This document shows, one piece after another, positions 35,891 through 46,463 of a DNA stretch of 64,000 bases. Below the pieces are notes generated by a model. It saw only the letters and a list, made by a program, of their open reading frames with translations, was not told the origin of the DNA and did not search any database. The position numbers and the translations under genes were made by a program. Source of the DNA: Microbulbifer halophilus (GTDB taxonomy: Bacteria > Pseudomonadota > Gammaproteobacteria > Pseudomonadales > Cellvibrionaceae); contig NZ_JAPIVK010000002.1 of NCBI RefSeq assembly GCF_026183675.1, positions 105,765-169,764 of the forward strand, read 5' to 3'. Every line of letters begins with the position of its first letter. Positions within the stretch are counted from its first letter, which is position 1.

Positions 35891-36799
35891 TCACTGTTCG
35901 ACTTCCTGCTGCCGCGACAGGCTGTAGACATAGGCCGCCACCAGGCGGATCTTGTCTTCGCGCAGTTTGTCTTCCTGCTTCGGCATCTCATTGCTACGGC
36001 CGCTGCGGATGGTGTGGCGGATCTGCTCGCGGCTGCTGCCGTAGAGCCAGATATTGTCCGTCAGGTTGGGGGCGCCCATGGACTGGTTGCCCTTGCCATC
36101 GGCGCCGTGACAGGCCATGCAGACGGTGCCGAAAACCTTCTCGCCCTCGGCCGCCATCTCGGCGTCGTGCTCCAGTTCATTCAGGGCCAGTACGTATTCC
36201 GCCGTGTTCTTGACACCTTCCTCGCCGATCATCGGCCCCTGCGGTGGCATCTCCCCCTCGCGGCCCTTTCGGATCGTCTCGAGGATTTTGTCGGGTGTGC
36301 CGCCGTGAAGCCAGTTTCCATCGGTCAGGTTGGGGAAGCCGTAGTTGCCACCGCCGTCGGCGCCGTGGCAGACGGCGCAGTTGTTGGCAAAAATCCGCGC
36401 GCCCATTTTCAGGGCCTCGCGGCTATCGGCAATCTGCTCCACTGGCATTTCCGCGTACTTGCCAAACGTGTCGTCAAACTCGGCGCGGGCGTCCGCCTGT
36501 TGGCGCTCCAACTGGCCCACGGAAGTCCAGCCGCCGAAGCCCTTGAAGTTACCCAGGCCCGGGTAGATGGCCAGGTAGATACCGGTGAAAACCAGCGTGG
36601 CCACAAACAGCATGAACCACCACTTGGGCAGCGGGTTGTCGTATTCCTCGATGCCGTCGTAGACGTGGCCAGTGGTCTTGTTTTCGGGATCCTGCTGGTC
36701 GTCCACTGCCACCTTGCGGTTGGCAAACAGAATCCAGGTCACCAGTGCCAGGTTGGTGAGAGTGAGTACAATAACCCACACACTCCAGAATGTACTCAT
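35891..36799 (-). CDS. ccoP: cbb3 cytochrome oxidase subunit III, diheme CcoP
   Basis: A 302-residue membrane-anchored c-type cytochrome. Two N-terminal spans (about 5-27 and 58-80) are followed by two heme-binding motifs, CAVCH and CMACH, with axial Met candidates in EMPPQGPMI and SNEMPKQED. It accepts electrons and passes them to CcoO/CcoN. Its ATG overlaps the ccoQ stop by 3 bp, showing translational coupling. Confidence 0.97.
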   Translation of the reverse strand: MSTFWSVWVIVLTLTNLALVTWILFANRKVAVDDQQDPENKTTGHVYDGIEEYDNPLPKWWFMLFVATLVFTGIYLAIYPGLGNFKGFGGWTSVGQLERQQADARAEFDDTFGKYAEMPVEQIADSREALKMGARIFANNCAVCHGADGGGNYGFPNLTDGNWLHGGTPDKILETIRKGREGEMPPQGPMIGEEGVKNTAEYVLALNELEHDAEMAAEGEKVFGTVCMACHGADGKGNQSMGAPNLTDNIWLYGSSREQIRHTIRSGRSNEMPKQEDKLREDKIRLVAAYVYSLSRQQEVEQ

Positions 36800-37098
36800 T
36801 GTTTGTCCTGCCCCTTTTTCTCAGCCCCGGCAGAGTCACTACCCGCCGACAGCCCATTCTGTCTCGCCGAAGATCCGCCCTTTTGTCCGGTGGATCCACT
36901 CTCTTCTTTCGATGCCCTGTCGCTGTCCCGGTCTGCGCTCTGCGCCGAGCGCCCGGATTTTTCCTCGTCGGCGAACGGCAGCCTGGCGTCTTCCTCGAAG
37001 CGCTTCCTGCGCGAGGGCGAGAAGGCCCACCAACAGACGCCGAGGAAAGCCAACGCACCGAGGACGACGGCGATAATGCGCAAAGTGTCAATATTCAA
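36796..37098 (-). CDS. ccoQ: cbb3 oxidase subunit IV CcoQ with extended tail
   Basis: A 100-residue single-span protein (MNIDTLRIIAVVLGALAFLG to CWWAFSPSRRKRFEEDARLPF) typical of CcoQ. The region after FADEE (about 45-100) is a long Ser/Gly/Asp/Lys-rich, probably disordered tail; most CcoQ proteins end near 55-65 residues. It stabilises the complex in other bacteria. Confidence 0.92.
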   Translation of the reverse strand: MNIDTLRIIAVVLGALAFLGVCWWAFSPSRRKRFEEDARLPFADEEKSGRSAQSADRDSDRASKEESGSTGQKGGSSARQNGLSAGSDSAGAEKKGQDKQ

Positions 37099-37112
37099 GA
37101 GCTGCTACTCCA

Positions 37113-37730
37113 TTAGCGTTTCTGTTGCACCAGAACACCCAGTTGCTGCAGGTAGGCCACCAGGGCATCGATTTCCTTCACGCGACCGCCGACGAAAGGC
37201 TCGCTCGCCGTGGCGATATCCTCGTCGGTATAGGGCACACCGGCGGCGCGCATGGCGCGCATCTTGGCGGCGGTGTGTTCGCCGGTGACCACATTGTCGA
37301 ACAGCCAGGGGAAAGCCGGCATATTGGATCCCGGTACCACATTGCGCGGGTTGTACAGGTGCGCTCGGTGCCACTCATCGGAGTAGCGGTCACCCACCCG
37401 CGCAAGATCCGGGCCGGTGCGCTTGGAGCCCCACAGGAAGGGGTGCTCGTAGACATTTTCCTGCGCCATGGAGTAGTGGCCGTAGCGCTCCACTTCCGCG
37501 CGCAGCGGGCGCACCATCTGTGTGTGGCACACGTGGCAACCCTCGCGGATATAGATATCGCGCCCTTCCAGCACGATCGGGTCGAACGGCTTGAGGCCGG
37601 CCACCGGCTCGTTGTTGGCCTTGACGAAGAACTGCGGAACGATTTCCACCAGGGCGCCGAAGCTGATGGCGACAATGGTCAGTACGATCAGAATGCCGAC
37701 GTTCTTTTCTACTATGTCATGGTTTTTCAC
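37113..37730 (-). CDS. ccoO: cbb3 cytochrome oxidase subunit II, monoheme CcoO
   Basis: A 205-residue membrane-anchored cytochrome c: one N-terminal span ([20 protein letters not shown]), heme motif CHVCHTQ and [23 protein letters not shown], all conserved in CcoO. The axial Met is in [11 protein letters not shown]. It sits 11 bp after ccoN. Confidence 0.98.
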   Translation of the reverse strand: MKNHDIVEKNVGILIVLTIVAISFGALVEIVPQFFVKANNEPVAGLKPFDPIVLEGRDIYIREGCHVCHTQMVRPLRAEVERYGHYSMAQENVYEHPFLWGSKRTGPDLARVGDRYSDEWHRAHLYNPRNVVPGSNMPAFPWLFDNVVTGEHTAAKMRAMRAAGVPYTDEDIATASEPFVGGRVKEIDALVAYLQQLGVLVQQKR

Positions 37731-37741
37731 GGTCTGACCTC

Positions 37742-39196
37742 CTAAGCCGTCTGCGCCATCGGCACTGTGTTATCACCGCGCGCGGCATTTTCCTTCTCGG
37801 TGATGGTGCGGAATACGTTGTAGGCCATCAGGAACATGCCGAACAGGAAGAAGCTGCCGCCGATCCAGCGCACGATATAGCCGGGGTGGCTGGCCATCAC
37901 ACTCTCCACGAAGCTGTAGGTCAGGGTGCCGTCGGCGTTGAAGGCGCGCCACATCAGGCCCTGGGTGATACCGTTGACCCACATGGCGGCGATGTACAAC
38001 ACGGTACCGACGGTTGCCAGCCAGAAATGGGCGTTGATCAGCTTGACGCTGTACATCTCTCTGCGTTTCCACAGCACCGGTACCAGGTGGTACAGGGCAC
38101 CGATGGAGATCATCGCCACCCAGCCCAGGGCGCCGGAGTGCACGTGGCCCACGGTCCAGTCGGTGTTGTGGGACAGGGCGTTGACCGTCTTGATGGACAT
38201 CATCGGCCCCTCGAAGGTGGACATGCCGTAGAAGGACAGGGATACCACCAGGAAGCGCAGGGTCGGGTCGGTGCGCAGTTTGTGCCAGGCGCCGGACAGG
38301 GTCATGATGCCGTTGATCATACCGCCCCAGGACGGCGCCAGCAGGATTACGGACATCACCATGGCCAGGCTCTGGGTCCAGTCCGGCAGCGCGGAATAGT
38401 GCAGGTGGTGGCCGCCGGCCCAGACGTAGATGGAGATCAGCGCCCAGAAGTGCACGATCGACAGCTGGTAGGAATAGATGGGGCGATTGGCCTGCTTGGG
38501 CACGAAGTAGTACATGATGCCGAGGAAGGCCGCAGTAAGGAAGAAGCCCACCGCGTTGTGGCCGTACCACCACTGGATCATGGCGTCGGTGGTACCGGCA
38601 AACAGCGAGTAGGACTTGAATGCCGATACCGGTACCGCCAGGCTGTTGACGATATGCAGCGCGGCAATGGTGATGATGTAGGCGCCGAAGAACCAGTTGG
38701 CCACATAGATATGAGAGGTCCGGCGCTTGGCGATGGTACCGAAGAATACCAGCGCATAGGCGATCCAGATAAACGCAATCAGGATATCAATGGGCCATTC
38801 GAGCTCAGCGTACTCCTTGGTGGAGGTGTAGCCCATGGGCAGGGTGATGGCGGCAGCAATAATGACGACCTGCCAGCCCCAGAAAGTGAACGGCACCAGC
38901 CAACCGCCCCAGAGCGGTGTCTGGCAGGTGCGCTGCACCACATAGTAGGAGGTGGCAAAGAGCACGCTGCCGCCGAAGGCGAAGATCACCGCGTTGGTGT
39001 GCAGCGGGCGCAGTCGGCCGAAGTGGCTGAACGGCTGCCAGAAGTTATTCAACTCCGGCCACGCCAGCTGCGCCGCAATGAGCACGCCCATGCCCATGCC
39101 GAAGATACCCCAGACCACCGACATGATGGTGAACTGACGTACCACTTTGTAGTCATAGTCCGGCACTGGGCCGGTCTTTGCCACGGTTGTCGTCAT
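37742..39196 (-). CDS. ccoN: cbb3 cytochrome oxidase catalytic subunit I CcoN
   Basis: A 484-residue, 12-span heme-copper oxidase subunit that reduces O2 at a heme b3-CuB centre with high affinity. Heme and copper ligands are visible in [34 protein letters not shown] and [11 protein letters not shown]. It is the first gene of the ccoNOQP set. I looked for an Anr/Fnr site (TTGAT-N4-ATCAA) in the 146 bp upstream and did not find one. Confidence 0.98.
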   Translation of the reverse strand: MTTTVAKTGPVPDYDYKVVRQFTIMSVVWGIFGMGMGVLIAAQLAWPELNNFWQPFSHFGRLRPLHTNAVIFAFGGSVLFATSYYVVQRTCQTPLWGGWLVPFTFWGWQVVIIAAAITLPMGYTSTKEYAELEWPIDILIAFIWIAYALVFFGTIAKRRTSHIYVANWFFGAYIITIAALHIVNSLAVPVSAFKSYSLFAGTTDAMIQWWYGHNAVGFFLTAAFLGIMYYFVPKQANRPIYSYQLSIVHFWALISIYVWAGGHHLHYSALPDWTQSLAMVMSVILLAPSWGGMINGIMTLSGAWHKLRTDPTLRFLVVSLSFYGMSTFEGPMMSIKTVNALSHNTDWTVGHVHSGALGWVAMISIGALYHLVPVLWKRREMYSVKLINAHFWLATVGTVLYIAAMWVNGITQGLMWRAFNADGTLTYSFVESVMASHPGYIVRWIGGSFFLFGMFLMAYNVFRTITEKENAARGDNTVPMAQTA

Positions 39197-39342
39197 TGTG
39201 TTACTTCCGTTGCTATTTAGAATTCGTTTCCGCGGGACGAACGGCGGCCGCCCTCAGGTCTGCGGCTCTACCCCTTTCACGATAGCCGGCGCCGATACGC
39301 GGGCGAAGTTTTGTACGCACCATTCCCCCACGACAGCGCTTT

Positions 39343-40563
39343 TTACAGCAGATCGCGCCCTTTTCCCGCCGCAATGCGCAGGCGCAGCGCATTGAGCTTG
39401 ATAAAGCCCTCGGCATCCTTCTGGTCGTAGGCGCCGGCGTCGTCCTCGAAGGTGGCGATACGCGCGTCGAACAGGCTGTCTTCGGAGCGGCGGCCCACAG
39501 CAGTAACGCTGCCCTTGTACAGTTTCAGGCGTACCTCACCGTTTACCACCGACTGGGACTGGTCGATGGCCGCCTGCAGCATCTCCCGCTCCGGGGACCA
39601 CCAGTAGCCGTTGTAGATCAACTTGGCGTAGCGCGGCATCAGCTCGTCTTTCATATGCGCCACTTCGCGGTCCAGGGTGATGGATTCGATGGCGCGGTGT
39701 GCCCTCAGCAGGATGGTGCCACCGGGGGTCTCGTAGCAGCCGCGGGATTTCATGCCCACATAGCGGTTCTCGACGATATCCAGGCGGCCGATGCCGTTGT
39801 CGCCGCCCAGTTTATTGAGGGTTTCCAGCATGGTGGCCGGACTCAGGCGCTCGCCGTCCAGTGCCACCGGATCGCCGTTTTCGAAGGTCAGGGTGATATA
39901 GGTGGGTTTGTCCGGTGCCGCTTCCGGGCTCACGCTCCAGCGCCACATATCCTCCTCGGCTTCCGCCCAGGGATCCTCCAGAATGCCGCCCTCGTAGGAG
40001 ATATGCAGCAGGTTGGCGTCCATCGAGTAGGGGGACTTCTTCTTGCCGGAGGAGAAATCCACCGGGATCTTGTGCTTTTCGCAGTAATTCATCAGCGAGT
40101 CGCGGGAGCCCAGGTCCCACTCGCGCCAGGGGGCTATCACCTGGATACCCGGCTTCAGCGCGTAGGCGCCCAGCTCGAAGCGCACCTGGTCGTTACCCTT
40201 GCCGGTGGCGCCGTGGGAGATGGCGTCGGCGCCGGTCTCGTTGGCGATCTCGATCAGGCGCTTGGCGATCAGCGGGCGGGCGATGGAAGTCCCCAGCAGG
40301 TACTCGCCCTCATAGATGGTATTGGCGCGGAACATCGGGAAGACGAAATCGCGCACATACTCCTCGCGCAGATCGTCGATGTAGATTTCCTTGACGCCCA
40401 GGGCTTCCGCCTTGGCGCGCGCCGGTTCCACTTCCTCGCCCTGGCCGATATCCGCGGTGAAAGTCACCACCTCGCAGCCATAGGTTTCCTGCAGCCATCG
40501 CACGATCACGGACGTGTCCAGACCACCGGAATATGCCAGTACCACCTTGTCGATTTTGCTCAT
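39343..40563 (-). CDS. argG: Argininosuccinate synthase
   Basis: A 406-residue enzyme that joins citrulline and aspartate with ATP, the penultimate step of arginine biosynthesis. The ATP pyrophosphatase P-loop is [28 protein letters not shown] and [15 protein letters not shown] are family signatures. ATG 40563 with GAGG about 8 nt upstream is used; ten more in-frame residues upstream are not conserved. It is on the same strand as ccoN but 146 bp away, probably a separate unit. Confidence 0.98.
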   Translation of the reverse strand: MSKIDKVVLAYSGGLDTSVIVRWLQETYGCEVVTFTADIGQGEEVEPARAKAEALGVKEIYIDDLREEYVRDFVFPMFRANTIYEGEYLLGTSIARPLIAKRLIEIANETGADAISHGATGKGNDQVRFELGAYALKPGIQVIAPWREWDLGSRDSLMNYCEKHKIPVDFSSGKKKSPYSMDANLLHISYEGGILEDPWAEAEEDMWRWSVSPEAAPDKPTYITLTFENGDPVALDGERLSPATMLETLNKLGGDNGIGRLDIVENRYVGMKSRGCYETPGGTILLRAHRAIESITLDREVAHMKDELMPRYAKLIYNGYWWSPEREMLQAAIDQSQSVVNGEVRLKLYKGSVTAVGRRSEDSLFDARIATFEDDAGAYDQKDAEGFIKLNALRLRIAAGKGRDLL

Positions 40564-40870
40564 TGCTATCCTCTGCCGGAAGTGTGCCGCCACTACTCAA
40601 TGCACGGCGGCGCCGGGCGCTGCAGTGCAGGTGAAGTGTCGATCTGGGGAGATTATTGTTGGAGATGTGCCCAGGGTTGGCGGTCCAGTGTACTGCTCCG
40701 CCTTATGTCGGGGCGCGATTGTAGCGCCTCAGACGGCGATCGACTAGCGCCAGAAAGACCACAAGGGAAAAATGGTTATTGAGTGAGCAAACCGGGGGCA
40801 GATCGCAATTTCCCGATGCTTCGGTTAGCATCTGCGCCGCAATTCACTGAGCCCGGCCAACGATCAGCAC
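40564..40870. other. Divergent promoter region argG / pyrC
   Basis: 307 bp with no supported gene. I see no clear ARG box palindrome or hairpin. Confidence 0.4.
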
Positions 40871-41902
40871 ATGACGGATCAAATCACCCTCCGCGCCCCC
40901 GACGACTGGCACCTCCACCTCCGCGACGGCGACGCCCTCGAGCGCACCGTCGGCGACGCGGCCCGCCAGTTCCGCCGCGCCATCGTGATGCCAAACCTGG
41001 TGCCCCCGGTAGTGGACGCCGAGGACGCTGTCTCCTATCGGCTGCGTATCTGCGAACAGATTCCCGCAGGCAGCCCCTTCGAGCCGCTGATGGTGATCTA
41101 CCTGACCGACAGGACAGACGCGGAAGTAATCCGGCAGGCACAGGCGGCCGGCGTAGTCGCCGCCAAGCTCTACCCCGCCGGCGCCACCACCAATTCCGAT
41201 TCCGGTGTTACCGATATCGCCAACATCTACCCGGCGCTGGAGGCAATGCAGGACTGCGGCATGAAACTGCTGCTGCACGGCGAAGTGACCTCTCACGATA
41301 TCGATATCTTCGACCGCGAGCAGGTATTCATCGAGAAGATCCTGTCCCCGGTGGTAGACGACTTCCCCGACCTGAAAATCGTGCTGGAACACATCACCAC
41401 CGCCCACGCGGCCGAGTTCGTGCAGAAGGCCCGCGACGGCGTCGGCGCCACCATCACCGCCCACCACCTGCTGTACAACCGCAACCACATGCTGGTGGGC
41501 GGCATACGCCCCCACTACTACTGCCTGCCGATCCTCAAGCGCGGCTACCACCAGTCGGCGCTGATCGAGGCCGCCACCAGCGGCAACCCGAAATTCTTCC
41601 TGGGCACCGACTCGGCGCCCCACATGCGGGGCAAAAAGGAAACCGCCTGCGGCTGCGCCGGCTGCTACACCGCCTACAGCGCCATGGAGCTCTACGCCGA
41701 GGTGTTCGACCGGGCCGGGGCCCTGGACAGGCTCGAGGCCTTCGCCAGCGAATTCGGCCCCGACTTCTACGATCTGCCGCGCAACGAGGGCAGCATCACC
41801 CTGGTGCGCAAGCCCTGGGCCCTGCCGCAGAGCCTGGAGATGGGCGGCGAGGAGCTGGTGCCACTGGCCGCTGGCGAGACGCTGAACTGGCAGCTGGTAT
41901 GA
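40871..41902 (+). CDS. pyrC: Dihydroorotase, class II
   Basis: A 343-residue zinc amidohydrolase that interconverts carbamoyl aspartate and dihydroorotate in pyrimidine synthesis. Metal ligands are in DWHLHLRDG, the carboxylated Lys in [13 protein letters not shown], His in LLLHGEVT and VLEHITT, and Asp in [22 protein letters not shown] is typical of the E. coli-like class. The stop lies 1 bp before a heptanucleotide array. Confidence 0.98.
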   Translation: MTDQITLRAPDDWHLHLRDGDALERTVGDAARQFRRAIVMPNLVPPVVDAEDAVSYRLRICEQIPAGSPFEPLMVIYLTDRTDAEVIRQAQAAGVVAAKLYPAGATTNSDSGVTDIANIYPALEAMQDCGMKLLLHGEVTSHDIDIFDREQVFIEKILSPVVDDFPDLKIVLEHITTAHAAEFVQKARDGVGATITAHHLLYNRNHMLVGGIRPHYYCLPILKRGYHQSALIEAATSGNPKFFLGTDSAPHMRGKKETACGCAGCYTAYSAMELYAEVFDRAGALDRLEAFASEFGPDFYDLPRNEGSITLVRKPWALPQSLEMGGEELVPLAAGETLNWQLV

Positions 41903-41903
41903 T

Positions 41904-41980
41904 CGGGACTCGGGACTCGGGACTCGGGACTCGGGACTCGGGACTCGGGACTCGGGACTCGGGACTCGGGACTCGGGACT
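41904..41980. repeat. Heptanucleotide tandem repeat (CGGGACT)11
   Basis: Exactly eleven perfect copies of the 7-bp unit CGGGACT, 77 bp long, start two bases after the pyrC stop. Perfect identity suggests recent slippage. A single copy of the same motif also occurs at about 51432-51439. Confidence 0.97.
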
Positions 41981-42034
41981 CCAGAATTGTGCCGCAGGAG
42001 TCGGAAGGAAAAGAATACGAAAGTCCGACGCGAA

Positions 42035-42146
42035 GGTCCTGCTACCGGGATTTGTTTGCGGGACTGTCTGCGAGAGGGACCTCGCAGACAAGCCCCCAGG
42101 GATGGGTTTACGGCGTGCCCCGCAAACAAATCCCGGTAGCAGGGCC
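42035..42146. repeat. Inverted-repeat hairpin element, copy B
   Basis: The left arm 42035-42064 (GGTCCTGCTACCGGG, then ATTTGTTT, then GCGGGAC) pairs with 42117-42146 at 28 of 30 positions. The loop contains TGTCTGCGAGAGGGACCTCG and a CCCAGGGATGGG stem. Reverse-complemented, the loop matches that of the element at 27895-28127, but the mid-arm sequence differs. It lies between pyrC and rnt. Confidence 0.85.
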
Positions 42147-42191
42147 GCCCCAGAATTTGCTTACAGCCACAGAAACCGATAAGGACCCCAA

Positions 42192-42857
42192 GTGACCCCC
42201 GCCGAAGAACCCTCCGGACCCAAAAGCCTGTTAGCCCAGCGGTTTCGCGGTTTCCTGCCCGTGGTGGTGGACCTGGAGAGCGGCGGCTTCAACTCGCGTA
42301 CCGATGCACTGCTGGAGATTTCCGCGGTGATCCTGGACATGAGTGAAGACGGCGTGTTGTTTCCGTCGGAGACTCACAGCTTCCACCTGGAACCCTTCGA
42401 GGGCGCCAATGTGGAGCAGTCGGCGCTGGACTTTATCGGCATCGACCTGGAGTCCCCCGACCGCGACGCCTGGCCCGAGGAAATCGCCCTGCCGGAACTG
42501 TTCCGCAAGATCCGCGCCGCGGTGAAGAAACACAGCTGCACCCGCGCCGTGGTGGTGGCCCACAACGCCCACTTCGACCTCGGGTTCATCAACGCCGCCG
42601 TAGACCGCTGCGGCGTCAAGCGCAACCCCTTCCACCCCTTCTCCTGTTTCGACACTGCCACCCTCGGCGGCCTCGCCTACGGCCAGACCGTACTGGCCAA
42701 GGCCTGCCAGGTGGCCGGTATCCCGTTCGACAACAACAGCGCCCACTCCGCCGAGTACGACGCCGAGAAAACCGCCGATCTCTTCTGCGGTATCGTCAAC
42801 AAATGGCGGGAACTGGGCGGCTGGCCCCTGGAGGACAAGACGGGAGTCGGGGAATAG
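42192..42857 (+). CDS. rnt: Ribonuclease T
   Basis: A 221-residue DEDDh 3'-5' exoribonuclease that trims tRNA and 5S rRNA ends. Exo I is VVVDLESGGF (D27, E29), Exo II VVVAHNAHFDLGFI and Exo III is HSAEYDAEKTADLF. The GTG at 42192 has AAGGA 7 nt upstream. Typical length is 215-225. Confidence 0.97.
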   Translation: MTPAEEPSGPKSLLAQRFRGFLPVVVDLESGGFNSRTDALLEISAVILDMSEDGVLFPSETHSFHLEPFEGANVEQSALDFIGIDLESPDRDAWPEEIALPELFRKIRAAVKKHSCTRAVVVAHNAHFDLGFINAAVDRCGVKRNPFHPFSCFDTATLGGLAYGQTVLAKACQVAGIPFDNNSAHSAEYDAEKTADLFCGIVNKWRELGGWPLEDKTGVGE

Positions 42858-42922
42858 GTACCTCGACACCGTCTCTGTCCCTGGCATAGGATTTCGCCTT
42901 TTCGTACCCGAGGATCAATTCG

Positions 42923-45900
42923 ATGTCGCTACCCGAGATTACCCGCGGTGCCATTCTCGCCGCCTGTGGCGCGGGCGCCTTCCAGCGGGGCGAGCGCTAT
43001 GCCGAGGAGCGACGGGTGGTACACCTGCAGATGGATCCCGATGACGGGCTTATCCTGAGTGCCGTCGAAGGCTCCAACTCCGAGCCCTACGAACAGGAAA
43101 TCAACATTATCCCGGGGCAGCGGCAGGCGCGCATCAGCGGCTATTGCGACTGCCCCGTGGGCTACAACTGCAAGCATGTGGTCGCGGCACTGCTCACACT
43201 GATGCAGCAACTAGAGGCCGGCCTGGCCCCCAGCGGCAACAGCCTCGCCCTGGCCAACTGGCAGCGCCGCCTCCGTGCCGCGGAGCGCCCCCCCACCCCC
43301 GACACCACTCACCGCGAACAGAGAGTGATCTACCTGTTCGGCGAGAACGACGACGGCGCCCTGGAAATCGGCATGCAGCGGGTGCGCCGCCGCAAGGACG
43401 GCACTTGGGGCAAGCCGCTATCCATTCCCGGTGCGCCCTGGAACTACACCAGCAGCGACCACCTGGCACCCGCCGACGCCACCATCGTGGAACTGCTCGG
43501 CGACAGCGGCAACGTCGACTGGGAATTCACCCCCGAGGGCCGCCTCGGCGCCATGGCGCTGGTGGAAATTCTCGACAGCGGCCGCGGCATCCTGCCCGCG
43601 AACGGCGAGCAGGTGGTACCCGGCGACCGGCGCACCCTCGACTTTTCCTGGGACGGGAACAATGGGCGGGAACAACTGCAGGTCGCCCTCGCGGACTGCG
43701 ACGGCGACTGGCTGCTCGCCACCACCGAACCGCCCCACTACATCGACATGACAAGCGGGCACTGCGGCCCCATCGACACGCCCCTGTCCAGCGAACAGAT
43801 TCTGCTGCTGCGGCAGATGCCACCGGTGCCCGAGGAGTCGCAGCTGGAAACCGCCCAGCTGCTGGCCGAACAGCTGCCCGAGGACACATTGCCGCTACCG
43901 GTGGACAACCTCGTCGACATCGGCGGAGAGCCCACCCCGCTGCTGCGGCTGGCATACCGGGAGGCGCTCGACTGCCACTACGCGGCCCTCCACTTCGTCT
44001 ACGACGGATACGAAATCCGCGCCTTCCCGCCCGCCGCCACACAACTGCTGGAAACAGATGGCGGGCAACTGCTGGTGACCCGCGACGGCGATTTCGAACT
44101 CGGCGCCATAGACCGGCTGGAGGAACTCGGCTTTACCGGCTACCGCCTGTCCCCCACTGATGTCGGCGACGTGGGCTTCCTGCTGCCCGACACTGAAACC
44201 CTGCCCTCGCCCCTGCGCTGGGCGGAATTCCTCGACCGCGATGCGGAGCAACTGCACGAACGCGGCTGGCGTATCGAGAAGGCTGCCGATTTCAAACTGG
44301 ATGTCACCACCGCCGACAGCCTGTCCGGCGAACTGCACAGCAACAGCCTGGGCATCCAGGTCAATTTCGGCGACGAGCAATTGGAACTGCTGCCGCTGCT
44401 CACCCGCGCCCTCGAATACGGCGGCGAACTGCCCGAGGGCGGCCTGATGGTGGAGCTGGGCCGGGACCAGTGGCTGAATATCCCCCGCGACTGGGTAGAG
44501 CCGGTACTGGACACCCTGATCGAACTGCACGAGGAGCCAGCGCTCGACAAAAAGGGCCACCTCAAGATGCACCGCCACAACCTGGCGCCGCTGGCCCAGC
44601 TCGAGGACGAGCTGGGAGACAGCGATTTCGCCTGGTCCGGCGGCGAAGAGCGCCGCGCACTGGCGCGGGAGCTGAAGAACCTGCAGGGCCTGGAGACGGT
44701 GACGCCGCCAGAGGGCCTGCAAGCGGAACTGCGCGACTACCAGCGGGAGGGACTCAACTGGCTGGCCTTCCTGCACCGCTTCCAGTTCGGCGGCATCCTC
44801 GCCGACGACATGGGCCTGGGCAAGACACTGCAGACACTGGCGTTTATCCTGCACCTGAAAGAGCGCGGCGAGCTGCGCCGAGCTGCGCTGATCGTCGCCC
44901 CCACCAGCCTGCTGGGCAACTGGCTGCACGAGGCACAGAAGTTCACCCCGGGGCTGAGCGCCGTCATCAGCCACGGCACCGACAGGAAACCCAAGCTGCG
45001 CAGGCTCAAGGACTACGACCTGGTGATCACCAGCTACGCCCTGGCGCAACGGGATGCGGATATTCTCGCCCGCCACCCCTTCAGCCTGCTGGTACTGGAC
45101 GAAGCCCAGGCGATCAAGAACCCCCGCGCCAAGGTATCCCAGGCCCTGCGCGGCTATAAAACCACCCAACGCCTGTGCCTCACCGGCACGCCGCTGGAAA
45201 ACCACCTGGGGGAATTCTGGGCCCAGTTCGATTTCCTGATGCCGGGCCTGCTGGGCAACGACAAATCCTTCAACCGCCTCTACCGCAAGCCCATCGAAAA
45301 GGAGGCGGACGAATCCCGCCGGAACCAGTTGCGCAGCCGCACCGCGCCCTTCATGCTGCGCCGCACCAAGGAACAGGTGGCCGGCGAACTGCCGCCGAAA
45401 ACCGAAATCGTGCAGGCGGTAACCCTGGGCGACAAACAACAGAAGCTCTACCAGACGGTGCGCGCCAGTATGGAGAAGGAAGTGCGCAAACTGCTGGACA
45501 GCAAGGGGCTGGCGAAGAGCCATATCCAGGTGCTGGACGCGCTGCTGAAACTGCGCCAGATCTGCTGCGACCCCTCGCTGGTAAAAATCCCCAGCGCGGC
45601 GAAAGTGAAGCAGTCCGCCAAACTGGAAGCGCTATTGGAAATGCTCGAAGAGATGCTGGCGGAAGGGCGAAGAATCCTGCTGTTCTCCCAGTTCACCAGC
45701 ATGCTGTCGATCGTCGAGCGCGAACTGAAAAAACGCGGTGTGGCCCACAGCAAACTCACCGGCCGCACGCGCAAGCGGGACAAGGCCATCGATGCCTTCC
45801 AGTCCGGCGAGGTCCCGCTGTTCCTGATCAGCCTCAAGGCCGGCGGCTTCGGCCTCAACCTGACCGCGGCAGACACGGTGATCCACTACGACCCCTGGTG

Positions 45901-46117
45901 GAACCCGGCCGCGGAAAACCAGGCCACCGACCGCGCCCACCGCATCGGCCAGCAGAAATCGGTTTTCGTCTACAAGCTGATTGCCGAGGGCACCATCGAG
46001 GAGCGCATCCAGGAAATGCAGCGGCACAAACAGTCCCTCGCGGATGCCCTGCTGGCCGGCGAGGGAGCGGCGCTGTCCAGCCTCTCCGGCGAGGAGATAC
46101 TGGAGCTGTTCAGCTGA
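42923..46117 (+). CDS. SWIM zinc-finger / SNF2-family ATPase
   Basis: A 1064-residue DNA-translocating ATPase. An N-terminal SWIM motif CDCPVGYNCKH is at about 75-85, followed by a long bacterial SNF2 associated region to about 590. The helicase core comprises Walker A DDMGLGKTLQTLA, DEAQ box (VLDEAQAIKN), LTGTPLENHLGEFWAQFDFL, and a C-terminal half with LKAGGFGLNLTAADTVIHYD and RAHRIGQ. Such proteins remodel protein-DNA complexes or RNA polymerase (RapA/HepA-like), but the SWIM type has no firm role. Start ATG 42923. The gene stands alone, with no defence partner alongside. Confidence 0.93.
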   Translation: MSLPEITRGAILAACGAGAFQRGERYAEERRVVHLQMDPDDGLILSAVEGSNSEPYEQEINIIPGQRQARISGYCDCPVGYNCKHVVAALLTLMQQLEAGLAPSGNSLALANWQRRLRAAERPPTPDTTHREQRVIYLFGENDDGALEIGMQRVRRRKDGTWGKPLSIPGAPWNYTSSDHLAPADATIVELLGDSGNVDWEFTPEGRLGAMALVEILDSGRGILPANGEQVVPGDRRTLDFSWDGNNGREQLQVALADCDGDWLLATTEPPHYIDMTSGHCGPIDTPLSSEQILLLRQMPPVPEESQLETAQLLAEQLPEDTLPLPVDNLVDIGGEPTPLLRLAYREALDCHYAALHFVYDGYEIRAFPPAATQLLETDGGQLLVTRDGDFELGAIDRLEELGFTGYRLSPTDVGDVGFLLPDTETLPSPLRWAEFLDRDAEQLHERGWRIEKAADFKLDVTTADSLSGELHSNSLGIQVNFGDEQLELLPLLTRALEYGGELPEGGLMVELGRDQWLNIPRDWVEPVLDTLIELHEEPALDKKGHLKMHRHNLAPLAQLEDELGDSDFAWSGGEERRALARELKNLQGLETVTPPEGLQAELRDYQREGLNWLAFLHRFQFGGILADDMGLGKTLQTLAFILHLKERGELRRAALIVAPTSLLGNWLHEAQKFTPGLSAVISHGTDRKPKLRRLKDYDLVITSYALAQRDADILARHPFSLLVLDEAQAIKNPRAKVSQALRGYKTTQRLCLTGTPLENHLGEFWAQFDFLMPGLLGNDKSFNRLYRKPIEKEADESRRNQLRSRTAPFMLRRTKEQVAGELPPKTEIVQAVTLGDKQQKLYQTVRASMEKEVRKLLDSKGLAKSHIQVLDALLKLRQICCDPSLVKIPSAAKVKQSAKLEALLEMLEEMLAEGRRILLFSQFTSMLSIVERELKKRGVAHSKLTGRTRKRDKAIDAFQSGEVPLFLISLKAGGFGLNLTAADTVIHYDPWWNPAAENQATDRAHRIGQQKSVFVYKLIAEGTIEERIQEMQRHKQSLADALLAGEGAALSSLSGEEILELFS

Positions 46118-46257
46118 GCCGGGGGCGCCGGGCCTAAGGCACCGGCAATCCGCTGGCCCCGGACTGTTTCGCCAACGGCAGCGACGACGGCAACCACTGG
46201 GTAACTGTCCCTGAGCACAGAGCTTGTGCGGCGATGGGGAATTGCGACCGCACCACA

Positions 46258-46421
46258 CTAGTGCGCCGTGCGGGAAGTTCGCGAACAAAGGAGCACAGAC
46301 AAAGCGCTCAGATCAAGGCGAGCAAGCGCTGGAATAGCAGGGCTATTTCAAGCTTTCCCAACGCAGAGCTGGTCGCTTTGGCGCAGCGAACTGTTTGCGA
46401 ACTTCCCGTACGGCACACTAG
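46258..46421. mobile_element. MITE-like hairpin element, copy 2 (CTAG-flanked)
   Basis: 164 bp bounded by CTAG (46258-46261, 46418-46421). The left arm is TGCGCCGTGCGGGAAGTTCG and the right arm ends CGAACTTCCCGTACGGCACA. Inner pairing includes CAAAGCG/CGCTTTG. The centre (CAAGGCG, TTCAAGCTTT, CAACGCAG) matches copy 1 at 14055 in the same orientation. It lies in the 346-bp gap between the SNF2 gene and a small membrane protein gene. Confidence 0.82.
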
Positions 46422-46463
46422 CATCACCGAAGGGAAGAGAACCGCTTTTCGCGGAGGTGATCC

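Noticed and set aside
39197..39342. Anr/Fnr box upstream of ccoN
   Set aside because: No TTGAT-N4-ATCAA match on either strand.
42923..46117. SNF2 helicase as part of a DISARM-like defence locus
   Set aside because: No methyltransferase, nuclease or DUF1998 partner nearby; neighbours are rnt and a MITE.
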